From: Candidatus Sumerlaeota bacterium
Lineage (GTDB): Bacteria > Sumerlaeota > Sumerlaeia > JADFCT01
Length of the DNA stretch: 6,698 bases
Direction: 5' to 3'
NCBI GenBank assembly: GCA_026398575.1
Contig: JAPLSP010000443.1
Coordinates: 1 to 6,698, forward strand
The notes beneath the pieces were generated by a model that saw only the letters and a list, made by a program, of their open reading frames with translations, had not been told where the DNA came from and did not search any database. The position numbers were made by a program, and so were the translations under genes. Each line of letters opens with the position of its first letter. Position 1 is the stretch's first letter. Shown in pieces: positions 1-5,415 of the stretch.

Positions 1-1895
1 ACGGCGCCGCCATTGCCGCCATTGCTCCAGTTCGAGAGGAACGTACAGGTGGTGACGGTCAGGTCCGCATAAGTTGAGAGGAGGGCGGCGCCATTGCCGG
101 TCGAATATCCATTCTCGAATCCGAGTCCGTCAAAGCGAACCTGGCCGCTCGTGTTGACGGACAGCACGCGCCGGATGCCGCTGCCGCTGAGAGTGGTGGG
201 ATTGTCCGCCGCGAACGTCGCGATGCGATTGCCCGGAACGCCCGCTTCCGGCTCGGTTCCATCGAAGCCGCCGTAAATGGCCACGCCGGTGGTGATGGTG
301 AGGTCGAATTCCATCGGATAGAGTCCCTCTTTGAGGAAGAGGCTTCCATTGCCCCAATAGCAGGCGTTGGCCACCGCCGCTGAAAAGGTTGTGGCGTTGG
401 CCCAGGAGGAACCATCCGCCGCGCCCGAGGGTGTTGTGCTCACGAACCACTTGCGCTGTTCGGGCAGGACTTGAAAGATGGTAATGAAAGTGTTGGGCGT
501 GCTGGTTGAGGTAAAGCCATCGGCGTCCGTTATCCGCGCGGTGAGGTTATGCGCGCCGCCGGCTATCGCGGGCAGCGTAACGTTCCATGCGCCTGCGGTG
601 GGCGTGCCGGAAACGAGCGTGGCTTGCGCGACCGAAGTAGCGCCGTCAAAGATCGAGCAGTCAACCGTATTGAGCATTGAAGTGGTAGCCACGTCCACCG
701 TCACGGGATTGCTCAAAAAGGAACCCGTAAGCGGGTTGAGCATCTGAACCGCCTGCGGGGGGCGCAACCGGGTGATGGTGATGGTCGTCACGTTTTTGAC
801 TGAACCGGCGGTGTCCGTTATCTGGGCGTTGATGTTGTGCGTGGCTACCGTGAGAGGAGGCAGTGTGGCGCGCCAAACGCCGTCGGTGGCCGGACCGGAG
901 ACAAGGGAAGCGCCGACAAGGGGGGTGGCGCCGTCGAAAATCTGGCAGGTGCTGACGCCCAGCGTCGAAGTGGCGGCCACGTCCACGGTGATGGTATCGG
1001 GATAATTGTAGGTGGTTCCCGACGGCGGGGCTGTGATCTGGCCCCACATGGCGGAAGCAACGTCCGCCCAGGAGGTCGAAATCTTGATCTCGTCCATGAA
1101 GTTGTTCTTGGGCGCCGAATTGGCCTGCAGCTTGAAGTTCAGCAAAAGGTAGTTGAGATGTAGGCTGCTGTCGAAATCATCGGAGATGATGGTCCACTGA
1201 TTTGCGCCGGAACCCTCGCCGCCATTGATGTCTTGGGGCTTGGCGTGAACGATGTCTGTGGATTTGTAAACCTTCACATAAACTTTATCCATCGCCGGCG
1301 AGGCTTTCGCTGCGATCCACATCACGATAAAATAAGTGGTGTTCTGTGCGGCGCCATCGTAAATGGTGCGAGCCGGATTTATGAGGGCGCCTTGCAGAAC
1401 CATGCTTCGGGTCGTATGGCCGACTTCAATGTTCACGGCCGCCGCGGCGGGGAAGCTTGTGTTATTCAGCGAAAGCCATCCGTTCAAGTTCGTATATGTC
1501 GCGTTGTTCGGAATGCTGTAAAGATAGCTGACGAAGTAGTCTGCGTCAATGCTCAAGTCTATGTCGAGTTTGGTGGTGTCTATCGGGCGTTGAATCGGCT
1601 TGCGCGCGTTATCGCTGGGCTGGCTGCCCAGCTTGATTCCGAGAGGCCCCAATGTGACATTGGCAGGATACGCCATTCCTGGTGAATAAGTCTGAGGATT
1701 GCCATTGGTGCCCGGATTGACTCTCCAACGATCGGTGAAGCCGGCGCCTGGACTTGGAGGCGTATCGGCAGTTTTAAACGTCTGCGGGTCCGCATATTCG
1801 AATGACTCCCAAACGGGAGCGACGCCTCGCGCATTCATTGAAATAACTAATAGGAATGCCGCCGCGAACAGGGAAAAACAAACGGTGCGAGTCAT
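1..1895 (-). CDS. Secreted ConA-like / Ig-like / beta-helix surface protein, 3' end beyond the window
   Basis: The reading frame is uninterrupted from ATG at 1895-1893 to the window edge: 631 residues and no stop, so the C-terminus is missing. Residues 1 to about 24 form a signal peptide (MTR, hydrophobic core FSLFAAAFLLVISM, then NARG), so the product is exported. Residues about 28-285 look like a concanavalin A/LamG-type beta-sandwich, opening with WESFEYADPQTF and closing with FMDEIKISTSWADV, a closing pattern familiar from such domains in PVC-type secreted proteins. Residues about 286-376 and 382-473 are two similar Ig-like repeats. From residue 483 (KWFVSTTPSGAADGSSWANA, later AIYGGFDGTEPE and VRFDGLGFENG) the sequence matches the start of right-handed parallel beta-helix proteins of the Pmp-like or pectate-lyase-like fold, and ends in Gly/Asn-rich turns. 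A Shine-Dalgarno GGGAG at 1905-1909 sits 9 nt upstream, which supports this start. Binding to a polysaccharide or to the cell surface is inferred; no catalytic residues can be identified. Confidence 0.85.
   Translation of the reverse strand, partial: MTRTVCFSLFAAAFLLVISMNARGVAPVWESFEYADPQTFKTADTPPSPGAGFTDRWRVNPGTNGNPQTYSPGMAYPANVTLGPLGIKLGSQPSDNARKPIQRPIDTTKLDIDLSIDADYFVSYLYSIPNNATYTNLNGWLSLNNTSFPAAAAVNIEVGHTTRSMVLQGALINPARTIYDGAAQNTTYFIVMWIAAKASPAMDKVYVKVYKSTDIVHAKPQDINGGEGSGANQWTIISDDFDSSLHLNYLLLNFKLQANSAPKNNFMDEIKISTSWADVASAMWGQITAPPSGTTYNYPDTITVDVAATSTLGVSTCQIFDGATPLVGASLVSGPATDGVWRATLPPLTVATHNINAQITDTAGSVKNVTTITITRLRPPQAVQMLNPLTGSFLSNPVTVDVATTSMLNTVDCSIFDGATSVAQATLVSGTPTAGAWNVTLPAIAGGAHNLTARITDADGFTSTSTPNTFITIFQVLPEQRKWFVSTTPSGAADGSSWANATTFSAAVANACYWGNGSLFLKEGLYPMEFDLTITTGVAIYGGFDGTEPEAGVPGNRIATFAADNPTTLSGSGIRRVLSVNTSGQVRFDGLGFENGYSTGNGAALLSTYADLTVTTCTFLSNWSNGGNGGA
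477..1040 (-). repeat. Two tandem Ig-like domain repeats inside the surface protein
   Basis: Codons for residues 286-376 (1040-768) and 382-473 (752-477) encode two homologous domains of about 90 residues. Both share the framework TVDVA-TS-L, C-IFDGAT, LVSG--T-G-W--TLP, HN--A-ITDA-G and a closing TITI/ITI strand. This is the pattern of bacterial Ig-like (FN3/BIg-like) spacer modules, which usually hold a functional domain away from the cell surface. The duplication is diverged in sequence, so it is not recent. Confidence 0.8.
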
Positions 1896-1904
1896 CTGGA
1901 ATTA

Positions 1905-1909
1905 CTCCC
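1905..1909 (-). promoter_or_regulatory. Ribosome binding site of the surface-protein gene
   Basis: On the minus strand this reads GGGAG, 9 nt before the ATG at 1895. It favours this ATG over the two overlapping ATGs at 1909-1914, which lie in other frames and overlap the SD itself. Confidence 0.65.
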
Positions 1910-1942
1910 ATCATTTTGGAAATTTTTCAGCATACTGCATAT

Positions 1943-1972
1943 ATGTTACTTCACTAGACCGCTGGATTTCAA
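1943..1972 (-). promoter_or_regulatory. Possible sigma-70-type promoter for the surface-protein gene
   Basis: On the minus strand, TTGAAA (1972-1967) and TAACAT (1948-1943) are separated by 18 nt, which places a start site roughly 40 nt upstream of the ATG. The match is 5/6 for the -35 box and 4/6 for the -10 box. In an AT-rich stretch such matches arise easily, and the promoter consensus of this organism is unknown. Confidence 0.3.
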
Positions 1973-2078
1973 GGACATTTCGCCCATGGAAAGACAGAAT
2001 TGTCACTCGGGATATTTCCATCGAATCGAAATAACGTTGCTGCAACCAACATAATACATAAATAAAAAACATAAAAAC

Positions 2079-2102
2079 CATTTTTAGCAACATTTTTAGT
2101 AA
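2079..2102 (+). repeat. Adjacent 12-bp tandem direct repeat
   Basis: CATTTTTAGCAA at 2079-2090 is followed directly by CATTTTTAGTAA at 2091-2102, an 11/12 match. It lies about 110 bp upstream of the sulfatase start, at the edge of the most AT-rich stretch. It could be a regulator-binding direct repeat or a slippage product; the sequence does not decide. Confidence 0.6.
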
Positions 2103-2110
2103 TTTAACGG

Positions 2111-2120
2111 CATGATCATG
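2111..2120. promoter_or_regulatory. 10-bp perfect palindrome upstream of the sulfatase
   Basis: CATGATCATG is perfectly self-complementary and lies about 90 bp upstream of the sulfatase start, 8 bp after the 12-bp direct repeat. A dimeric repressor or activator site is possible, but palindromes of this size are not rare. Confidence 0.25.
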
Positions 2121-2197
2121 ATTTCAAGGTTGCACGCGAGCCGCATACCTGCAATCATCCAAACAGATAGTGTTCTGCGGCCTGGACGCTTTATCCT

Positions 2198-2204
2198 GGG
2201 AAGG
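2198..2204 (+). promoter_or_regulatory. Ribosome binding site of the sulfatase
   Basis: GGGAAGG lies 8 nt before the ATG at 2213. It is a strong purine-rich Shine-Dalgarno sequence at good spacing and supports that start. Confidence 0.65.
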
Positions 2205-2212
2205 CGCCGACT

Positions 2213-3463
2213 ATGAGATACACCCCTGTAATTGCGGGTTTCTTTGAATTTTGCCTGCTCACTCTAATCCTCATAGCTATGTCCTCTGCATGGGCGCAGC
2301 CGCGGAGCGCGGCGACAGCCAAACCGGCGCCAAACATTGTGCTGATGCTTGCCGATGACCTTGGCTATGGAGACTTGGGCTGCTATGGCGCAAAGGATAT
2401 CCGCACGCCGCGCATTGATCGCCTGGCGCGAGAGGGTGTGCGGTTCACGCAGTATTATTCCAACGGGCCGGAGTGCACCCCCACGCGCGCCGCGCTCTTG
2501 ACCGGGCGCTATCAGCAGCGTGTCGGCGGCCTCGAGTGCGCCATTGGCACTGGAAACGTTGGCCGTTACGATGACGCCATTCGCTTGGCCGCCAATCACG
2601 AACTGGGATTGCCTGAGCCGGAGATGACGATCGCGCGATTGCTCAAGGACGCGGGCTTTGCCACGGCGATCACTGGGAAATGGCATCTTGGCTATGAAGA
2701 CAAGTTCTCGCCGAACCGCCACGGCTTCGATCACGCTTTCTATGTCATTGGCGGCGGCATGGAATATTTCCATCACGTCGAGGACCCGCCCGGCTATGCG
2801 CCGGCGCTGCGGCTCAACGGCGCGCCCGTCGAGCGGCGTGGCTATGCGACCGATTTATTCGCGGATGAAGCCGTGCGATGGCTGCGCGAACACGCGGCGA
2901 AAGGCAGCGCAAAGCCATTCTTCCTCTACCTGCCGTTCACCGCGTCCAACACGCTCGTGTTTTTCCTGAGCGACAATGGCGGCACGATCAGCGCGCGTTC
3001 CAGTGGATTGCGCGGCATCAAGGGATCGGCTTTCGAGGGCGGCATTCGCGTGCCATGCATTGTGCGATGGCCGGGAGCGCTGCCCGTGAATGCAACCGTA
3101 TCGTATCCGGCTCTCACGTTCGATCTGACCGCCTCGATCGCGCGCGCCGCCGGAGTGAACGCGCCCGCTAGCCGGCCTTTCGATGGCATGGATATTCTGC
3201 GTTGCATCGAGCGCAATGAAGCGCCGCCGGCGCGTGCGTTGTTTTGGCGCGGGCGGCGCGGCGAGGGAACCTGGCGCGCGGTCCGGGAAGGTTCGCTCAA
3301 ACTTGTCACCCATACCCAAGGCGCCCGGCTCGAAGAATTTCTCTTTGACATGGATCGTGATCCTGGCGAAAGCTCGGACCTGTTGGCGCAGCGCCCCACC
3401 GACGCAGCCCGTCTTCGTCAACTGCTCGCTGCCTGGGAATTGGAAGTGAAGCCGCCACGTTGA
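2213..3463 (+). CDS. Secreted type I sulfatase (arylsulfatase / GalNAc-6-sulfatase-like) with internal deletion
   Basis: The protein has 416 residues. Residues 1-28 are a signal peptide ending in an AxA site (AWA before Gln29), so the enzyme is exported. Family hallmarks are clear: metal ligands D48-D49 in LADDLGYGDLGCYG; the cysteine-type maturation motif C88-T-P-T-R92 followed by AALLTGR, in which Cys is oxidised to formylglycine; K156 and H158 in GKWHLG; D254-N255 in FFLSDNGG; and K270 in the GIKGSAFEGGIRVP block. The family hydrolyses sulfate esters, commonly on polysaccharides. The oddity is at residues 235-257, where PFFLYLPFTAS runs straight into NTLVFFLSDNGG. Relatives have roughly 50-75 residues here, including a helix-rich segment and a conserved substrate-site His. 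The missing part is in frame and the C-terminal domain is intact. The overall length is short against the usual 450-500. Activity is therefore doubtful. No formylglycine-generating enzyme is in the window. Confidence 0.9.
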   Translation: MRYTPVIAGFFEFCLLTLILIAMSSAWAQPRSAATAKPAPNIVLMLADDLGYGDLGCYGAKDIRTPRIDRLAREGVRFTQYYSNGPECTPTRAALLTGRYQQRVGGLECAIGTGNVGRYDDAIRLAANHELGLPEPEMTIARLLKDAGFATAITGKWHLGYEDKFSPNRHGFDHAFYVIGGGMEYFHHVEDPPGYAPALRLNGAPVERRGYATDLFADEAVRWLREHAAKGSAKPFFLYLPFTASNTLVFFLSDNGGTISARSSGLRGIKGSAFEGGIRVPCIVRWPGALPVNATVSYPALTFDLTASIARAAGVNAPASRPFDGMDILRCIERNEAPPARALFWRGRRGEGTWRAVREGSLKLVTHTQGARLEEFLFDMDRDPGESSDLLAQRPTDAARLRQLLAAWELEVKPPR

Positions 3464-3473
3464 CCTAACTCAT

Positions 3474-3508
3474 AATGTAAAATGAGAAATGAGAAATGTA
3501 AAATGACA
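3474..3508 (+). repeat. Array of five 7-bp repeats, consensus AATGWRA (left arm)
   Basis: There are five contiguous heptamers in perfect register: AATGTAA, AATGAGA twice, AATGTAA and AATGACA. The first unit begins 10 bp after the sulfatase stop codon. The AATG core is invariant in all five units and the variation is confined to the next two bases. Confidence 0.85.
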
Positions 3509-3563
3509 ATCCATCCCGGCAACAGCATTACGCAACCTTGCATCTTATGCCTGCCGCGCATGG

Positions 3564-3605
3564 TCTCATTTTCAATTTCTCATTTATCATTTTACATTTT
3601 ACATT
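3564..3605 (-). repeat. Array of six 7-bp repeats of the same family in opposite orientation (right arm)
   Basis: Read on the minus strand from 3605 to 3564 there are six contiguous heptamers: AATGTAA twice, AATGATA, AATGAGA, AATTGAA and AATGAGA. They are the same family as the array at 3474-3508, inverted. The array ends 31 bp before the nitrilase start codon. Confidence 0.85.
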
Positions 3606-3636
3606 GAAAACAATGCCATAGAGTGAGGATTCGATC

Positions 3637-4968
3637 ATGAAATATTTTTCTCTGCCCGCCTTTGCATTTGCTCTCTCGCTCGCGCCCGCCCAAGCCGTTG
3701 AACCGATGCCCGAAGGCTGGACGACCGGCGCGCCGCGCAAGGAAATTGAGCCGCGATTCAGCCATGACCCCAGCGGTGGCCGCGACGGCAAAGGCGCGTT
3801 CTTGATCGAGGCGGATGCGCGCGAAGGTCTCGCCGGATGGTGGACGAAAACCGTGCCTGTCAAAGGCGGCCACTGGTATCGCTTCGAAGCGTTTCGGCGC
3901 GTTACCCTTGTGGCGACGCCACGGCGCAGCGTTTTGGCGCGCGTGATCTGGCGCGACGTCAAGGGCAAACTCGCATTGCGCGATACGCCCGTGATCACCT
4001 CCTTCTATAATCCGGGCACTGGAAAAGACGCCGAGCCGGAATATCCGACCGACAAGGCCGCCGACGCGAAAGGATGGACGGAAGTCTCCGATACCTATCG
4101 CGCTCCGGCCAATGCCACGCGCGCCGTGCTGGAACTGCACTTCCGCTGGGCGACCGGCGGCAAAGTGGAATGGAGCCAGATTTCACTGACCGAGACGCCG
4201 CAACCGCCGGATCGCAAAGTGCGGCTGGCGACGGTGCACTTTTTGCCGAGGCAGGGCAAGACGCCGCAGGAAAAACCGGCGTTGTTCGCGCCCTTCATCG
4301 AGGAGGCTGCAAAAAAGAAAGCCGATCTCATAGTGTTGCCCGAAACGCTGACCTTCTACGGCACGGGCAAGAAGATGGAAGAATGCGCCGAGGCGATTCC
4401 CGGCCCTTCGACGGAATACTTCGGCTCACTCGCCAAGAAGCACAACCTTTACATCGTGGCGGGCTTGATCGAACGCGATGGTGGACTCATCTATAACACC
4501 GCCGCGCTCATCGGCCCTGACGGACTATTGCAGGGCAAGTATCGCAAGGTCTGTCTGCCGCGCAGCGAGATTGAGTCCGGCGTACAGCCCGGGCGCGAAT
4601 ATCCCGTGTTCAACACGCGCTTTGGCAAGGTGGGCATGATGGTCTGCTACGACGGATTCTTCCCCGAAGTGGCGCGCCAGCTGGCGGCCAACGGCGCCGA
4701 AGTGATCGCGTGGCCCGTGTGGGGCTGCAATCCGCTGCTCGGCGCAGCGCGCGCGTGCGAAAACCACGTCTATGTCATCAGCAGCACCTATACCGATGCG
4801 AAATTCGATTGGATGATCTCGGCCATTTACGACCACGAAGGCAAATCCATCGCGCAGGCCAAGGAGTGGGGGACCATCGCCGTCGCCGAGGTGGACCTGA
4901 ACCAGCGCCTGCATTGGGCAAGTTTGGGCGACTTCAAAGCCGAGATTCCGCGCCATCGGCCCGAATGA
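3637..4968 (+). CDS. Exported nitrilase-superfamily (carbon-nitrogen) hydrolase with N-terminal jelly-roll-like domain
   Basis: The protein has 443 residues. Residues 1-20 are a signal peptide ([12 protein letters not shown], cut after AQA), so the enzyme works outside the cytoplasm. Residues about 21-190 resemble a carbohydrate-binding-module-type beta-sandwich: [28 protein letters not shown], and a closing strand [10 protein letters not shown]. Residues about 195-435 are the CN-hydrolase domain with the Glu-Lys-Cys triad: E236 in [13 protein letters not shown]304 in [11 protein letters not shown], and C337 in [12 protein letters not shown]. The superfamily cleaves or forms amide, nitrile or carbamoyl bonds through a cysteine thioester; the substrate here cannot be read from the sequence. 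GAGGA at 3625-3629, 7 nt before the ATG, supports the start. It is co-directional with the sulfatase and 173 bp downstream, so co-transcription is possible but the repeat stem lies between. Similar domain architectures occur in PVC-type genomes (family knowledge). Confidence 0.88.
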   Translation: MKYFSLPAFAFALSLAPAQAVEPMPEGWTTGAPRKEIEPRFSHDPSGGRDGKGAFLIEADAREGLAGWWTKTVPVKGGHWYRFEAFRRVTLVATPRRSVLARVIWRDVKGKLALRDTPVITSFYNPGTGKDAEPEYPTDKAADAKGWTEVSDTYRAPANATRAVLELHFRWATGGKVEWSQISLTETPQPPDRKVRLATVHFLPRQGKTPQEKPALFAPFIEEAAKKKADLIVLPETLTFYGTGKKMEECAEAIPGPSTEYFGSLAKKHNLYIVAGLIERDGGLIYNTAALIGPDGLLQGKYRKVCLPRSEIESGVQPGREYPVFNTRFGKVGMMVCYDGFFPEVARQLAANGAEVIAWPVWGCNPLLGAARACENHVYVISSTYTDAKFDWMISAIYDHEGKSIAQAKEWGTIAVAEVDLNQRLHWASLGDFKAEIPRHRPE

Positions 4969-5001
4969 GCATGATCGGCAATTCGAAAGCCGCCGGCATC
5001 A

Positions 5002-5037
5002 TCGGACGCGTCAGACCCGTCGGACCAGTCAGACTTG
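5002..5037 (+). repeat. Four-unit 9-bp tandem array, consensus TCRGACNNG
   Basis: TCGGACGCG, TCAGACCCG, TCGGACCAG and TCAGACTTG follow one another without a gap, 33 bp after the nitrilase stop codon. Position 3 alternates G, A, G, A and positions 7-8 vary, while TC-GAC and the last G are fixed. The unit differs from the 9-bp array upstream of queG. Confidence 0.8.
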
Positions 5038-5046
5038 CCGGCGCCG

Positions 5047-5124
5047 CTGGGAGCGCGGGCGTCCCCGCCCGCATCCGCGCAATAATGATCTAAAGCCGGC
5101 GGGCGAGGACGCCCGCGCTCCCAG
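5047..5124. repeat. 78-bp GC-rich palindromic (REP/MITE-like) element
   Basis: Arms at 5047-5072 and 5099-5124 are inverted complements at 25 of 26 positions (G versus A at one site). They enclose a 26-nt central region, 5073-5098. Each arm contains the core GAGCGCGGGCGTC. Dispersed palindromes of this kind are familiar from PVC-type and other GC-rich environmental genomes (recollection, not searched). It encodes no transposase, so it would be non-autonomous if mobile. In RNA it would form a very stable hairpin and could end or stabilise the nitrilase transcript. TTTT occurs only 6 nt further on. Confidence 0.8.
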
Positions 5125-5162
5125 GAGTCATTTTCCCGCAAAAAAGGGTTGCGGCGGCGGGG

Positions 5163-5174
5163 CTGGGCGCCCAG
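5163..5174. repeat. 12-bp perfect palindrome
   Basis: CTGGGCGCCCAG is perfectly self-complementary and lies between the 78-bp element and the tRNA gene. A run of five T at 5184-5188 begins 10 nt later, too far away for a convincing terminator. Confidence 0.4.
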
Positions 5175-5278
5175 AATCTCAGCGTTTTTCTGACAATAAT
5201 GATTTGCGCCGTGCGCGGGCGATAATGCAGAAGAAAATGAAATGCATATCGCCATGGCACGGCATCGTAACCGCTTGG

Positions 5279-5371
5279 GGAGAGATGTCCGAGTTGGCTT
5301 AAGGAGCGCGCCTCGAAAGCGCGTGTGCCCACACCAGGGTACCGTGGGTTCGAATCCCACTCTCTCCGCCA
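5279..5371 (+). tRNA. tRNA-Ser (anticodon CGA), CCA encoded
   Basis: All parts of a class II tRNA are present. The acceptor 5279-5285 (GGAGAGA) pairs fully with 5361-5367 (TCTCTCC). The anticodon stem CGCGC/GCGCG (5307-5311 and 5319-5323) encloses loop CTCGAAA with anticodon CGA at 5314-5316, which reads UCG codons. The long variable arm at 5325-5342 has a 6-bp stem (one G-U pair) and loop ACACCA, typical of tRNA-Ser. The T arm GTGGG-TTCGAAT-CCCAC is at 5344-5360. The discriminator is G5368 and the CCA end is encoded at 5369-5371. It stands alone and converges on queG, 44 bp from that gene's stop codon. tRNA-Ser is not a queuosine substrate, so the neighbourhood with queG has no direct functional meaning. 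Confidence 0.97.
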
Positions 5372-5415
5372 TCCTCAAGTTCAATTTATTCAGTTCACCG
5401 CTGGTTCCAAAGGCG

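Larger units (their letters stand above)
1896..2212. other. AT-rich divergent intergenic region
   Basis: This 317-bp spacer lies between the divergently transcribed surface-protein and sulfatase genes and must carry the regulatory signals of both. It is far more AT-rich than the flanking genes, most strongly at 2030-2110. Besides the elements listed separately it holds a GTTGC-T-GCAAC inverted repeat at 2036-2046. I see no convincing promoter for the sulfatase: TTGCTG at 2037 and TTGCAC at 2130 lack good -10 partners. No convincing small ORF is visible. Confidence 0.6.
3474..3605 (+). terminator. Large imperfect stem-loop between the sulfatase and nitrilase genes
   Basis: The two opposed heptamer arrays can pair in RNA. 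Aligning the five left units with the first five right units gives 27 of 35 matched positions, leaving a central stretch of about 55 nt (3509-3563) between the arms. The stem is AU-rich and lacks a GC-rich core followed by a clean U-run, so it is not a classical rho-independent terminator. It might attenuate transcription, protect an mRNA 3' end, or have no function. The central stretch has no recognisable gene. Confidence 0.35.
4969..5278. other. 310-bp non-coding stretch rich in repeats and palindromes
   Basis: No ORF here looks like a real gene. In order it holds a four-unit 9-bp array (5002-5037), a 78-bp palindromic element (5047-5124), a 12-bp palindrome (5163-5174), two copies of CAATAATGAT (5080-5089 and 5194-5203), and the upstream region of the tRNA gene. 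GATAAT at 5221-5226 resembles a -10 box for the tRNA but has no -35 box at proper spacing. Confidence 0.6.

Noticed and set aside
478..1005. Plus-strand ORFs at 478-747 and 772-1005 with similar proteins
   Set aside because: They are antisense to the two homologous Ig-like repeats of the minus-strand gene. Their similarity to each other is only the mirror of that duplication.
2264..3421. Long minus-strand ORFs opposite the sulfatase (2264-2776 and 2855-3421)
   Set aside because: They are shadow frames of a high-GC coding sequence. The plus-strand frame has the signal peptide, catalytic motifs and ribosome binding site.
3474..3605. CRISPR-like array
   Set aside because: Units are only 7 bp and contiguous, with no spacers of uniform length and no cas genes. 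They are simple tandem repeats in opposed orientation.
5163..5188. Rho-independent terminator made of the CTGGGCGCCCAG palindrome and TTTTT
   Set aside because: The T-run starts 10 nt after the stem, and the palindrome leaves almost no loop, so the geometry is wrong.
5190..5226. tRNA promoter CTGACA ... GATAAT
   Set aside because: The spacing between the two boxes is 25 nt, too long for a sigma-70 promoter.
5279..5371. tRNA gene as an integration site for a mobile element
   Set aside because: I saw no second copy of the tRNA 3' end and no integrase in the window; queG follows immediately.
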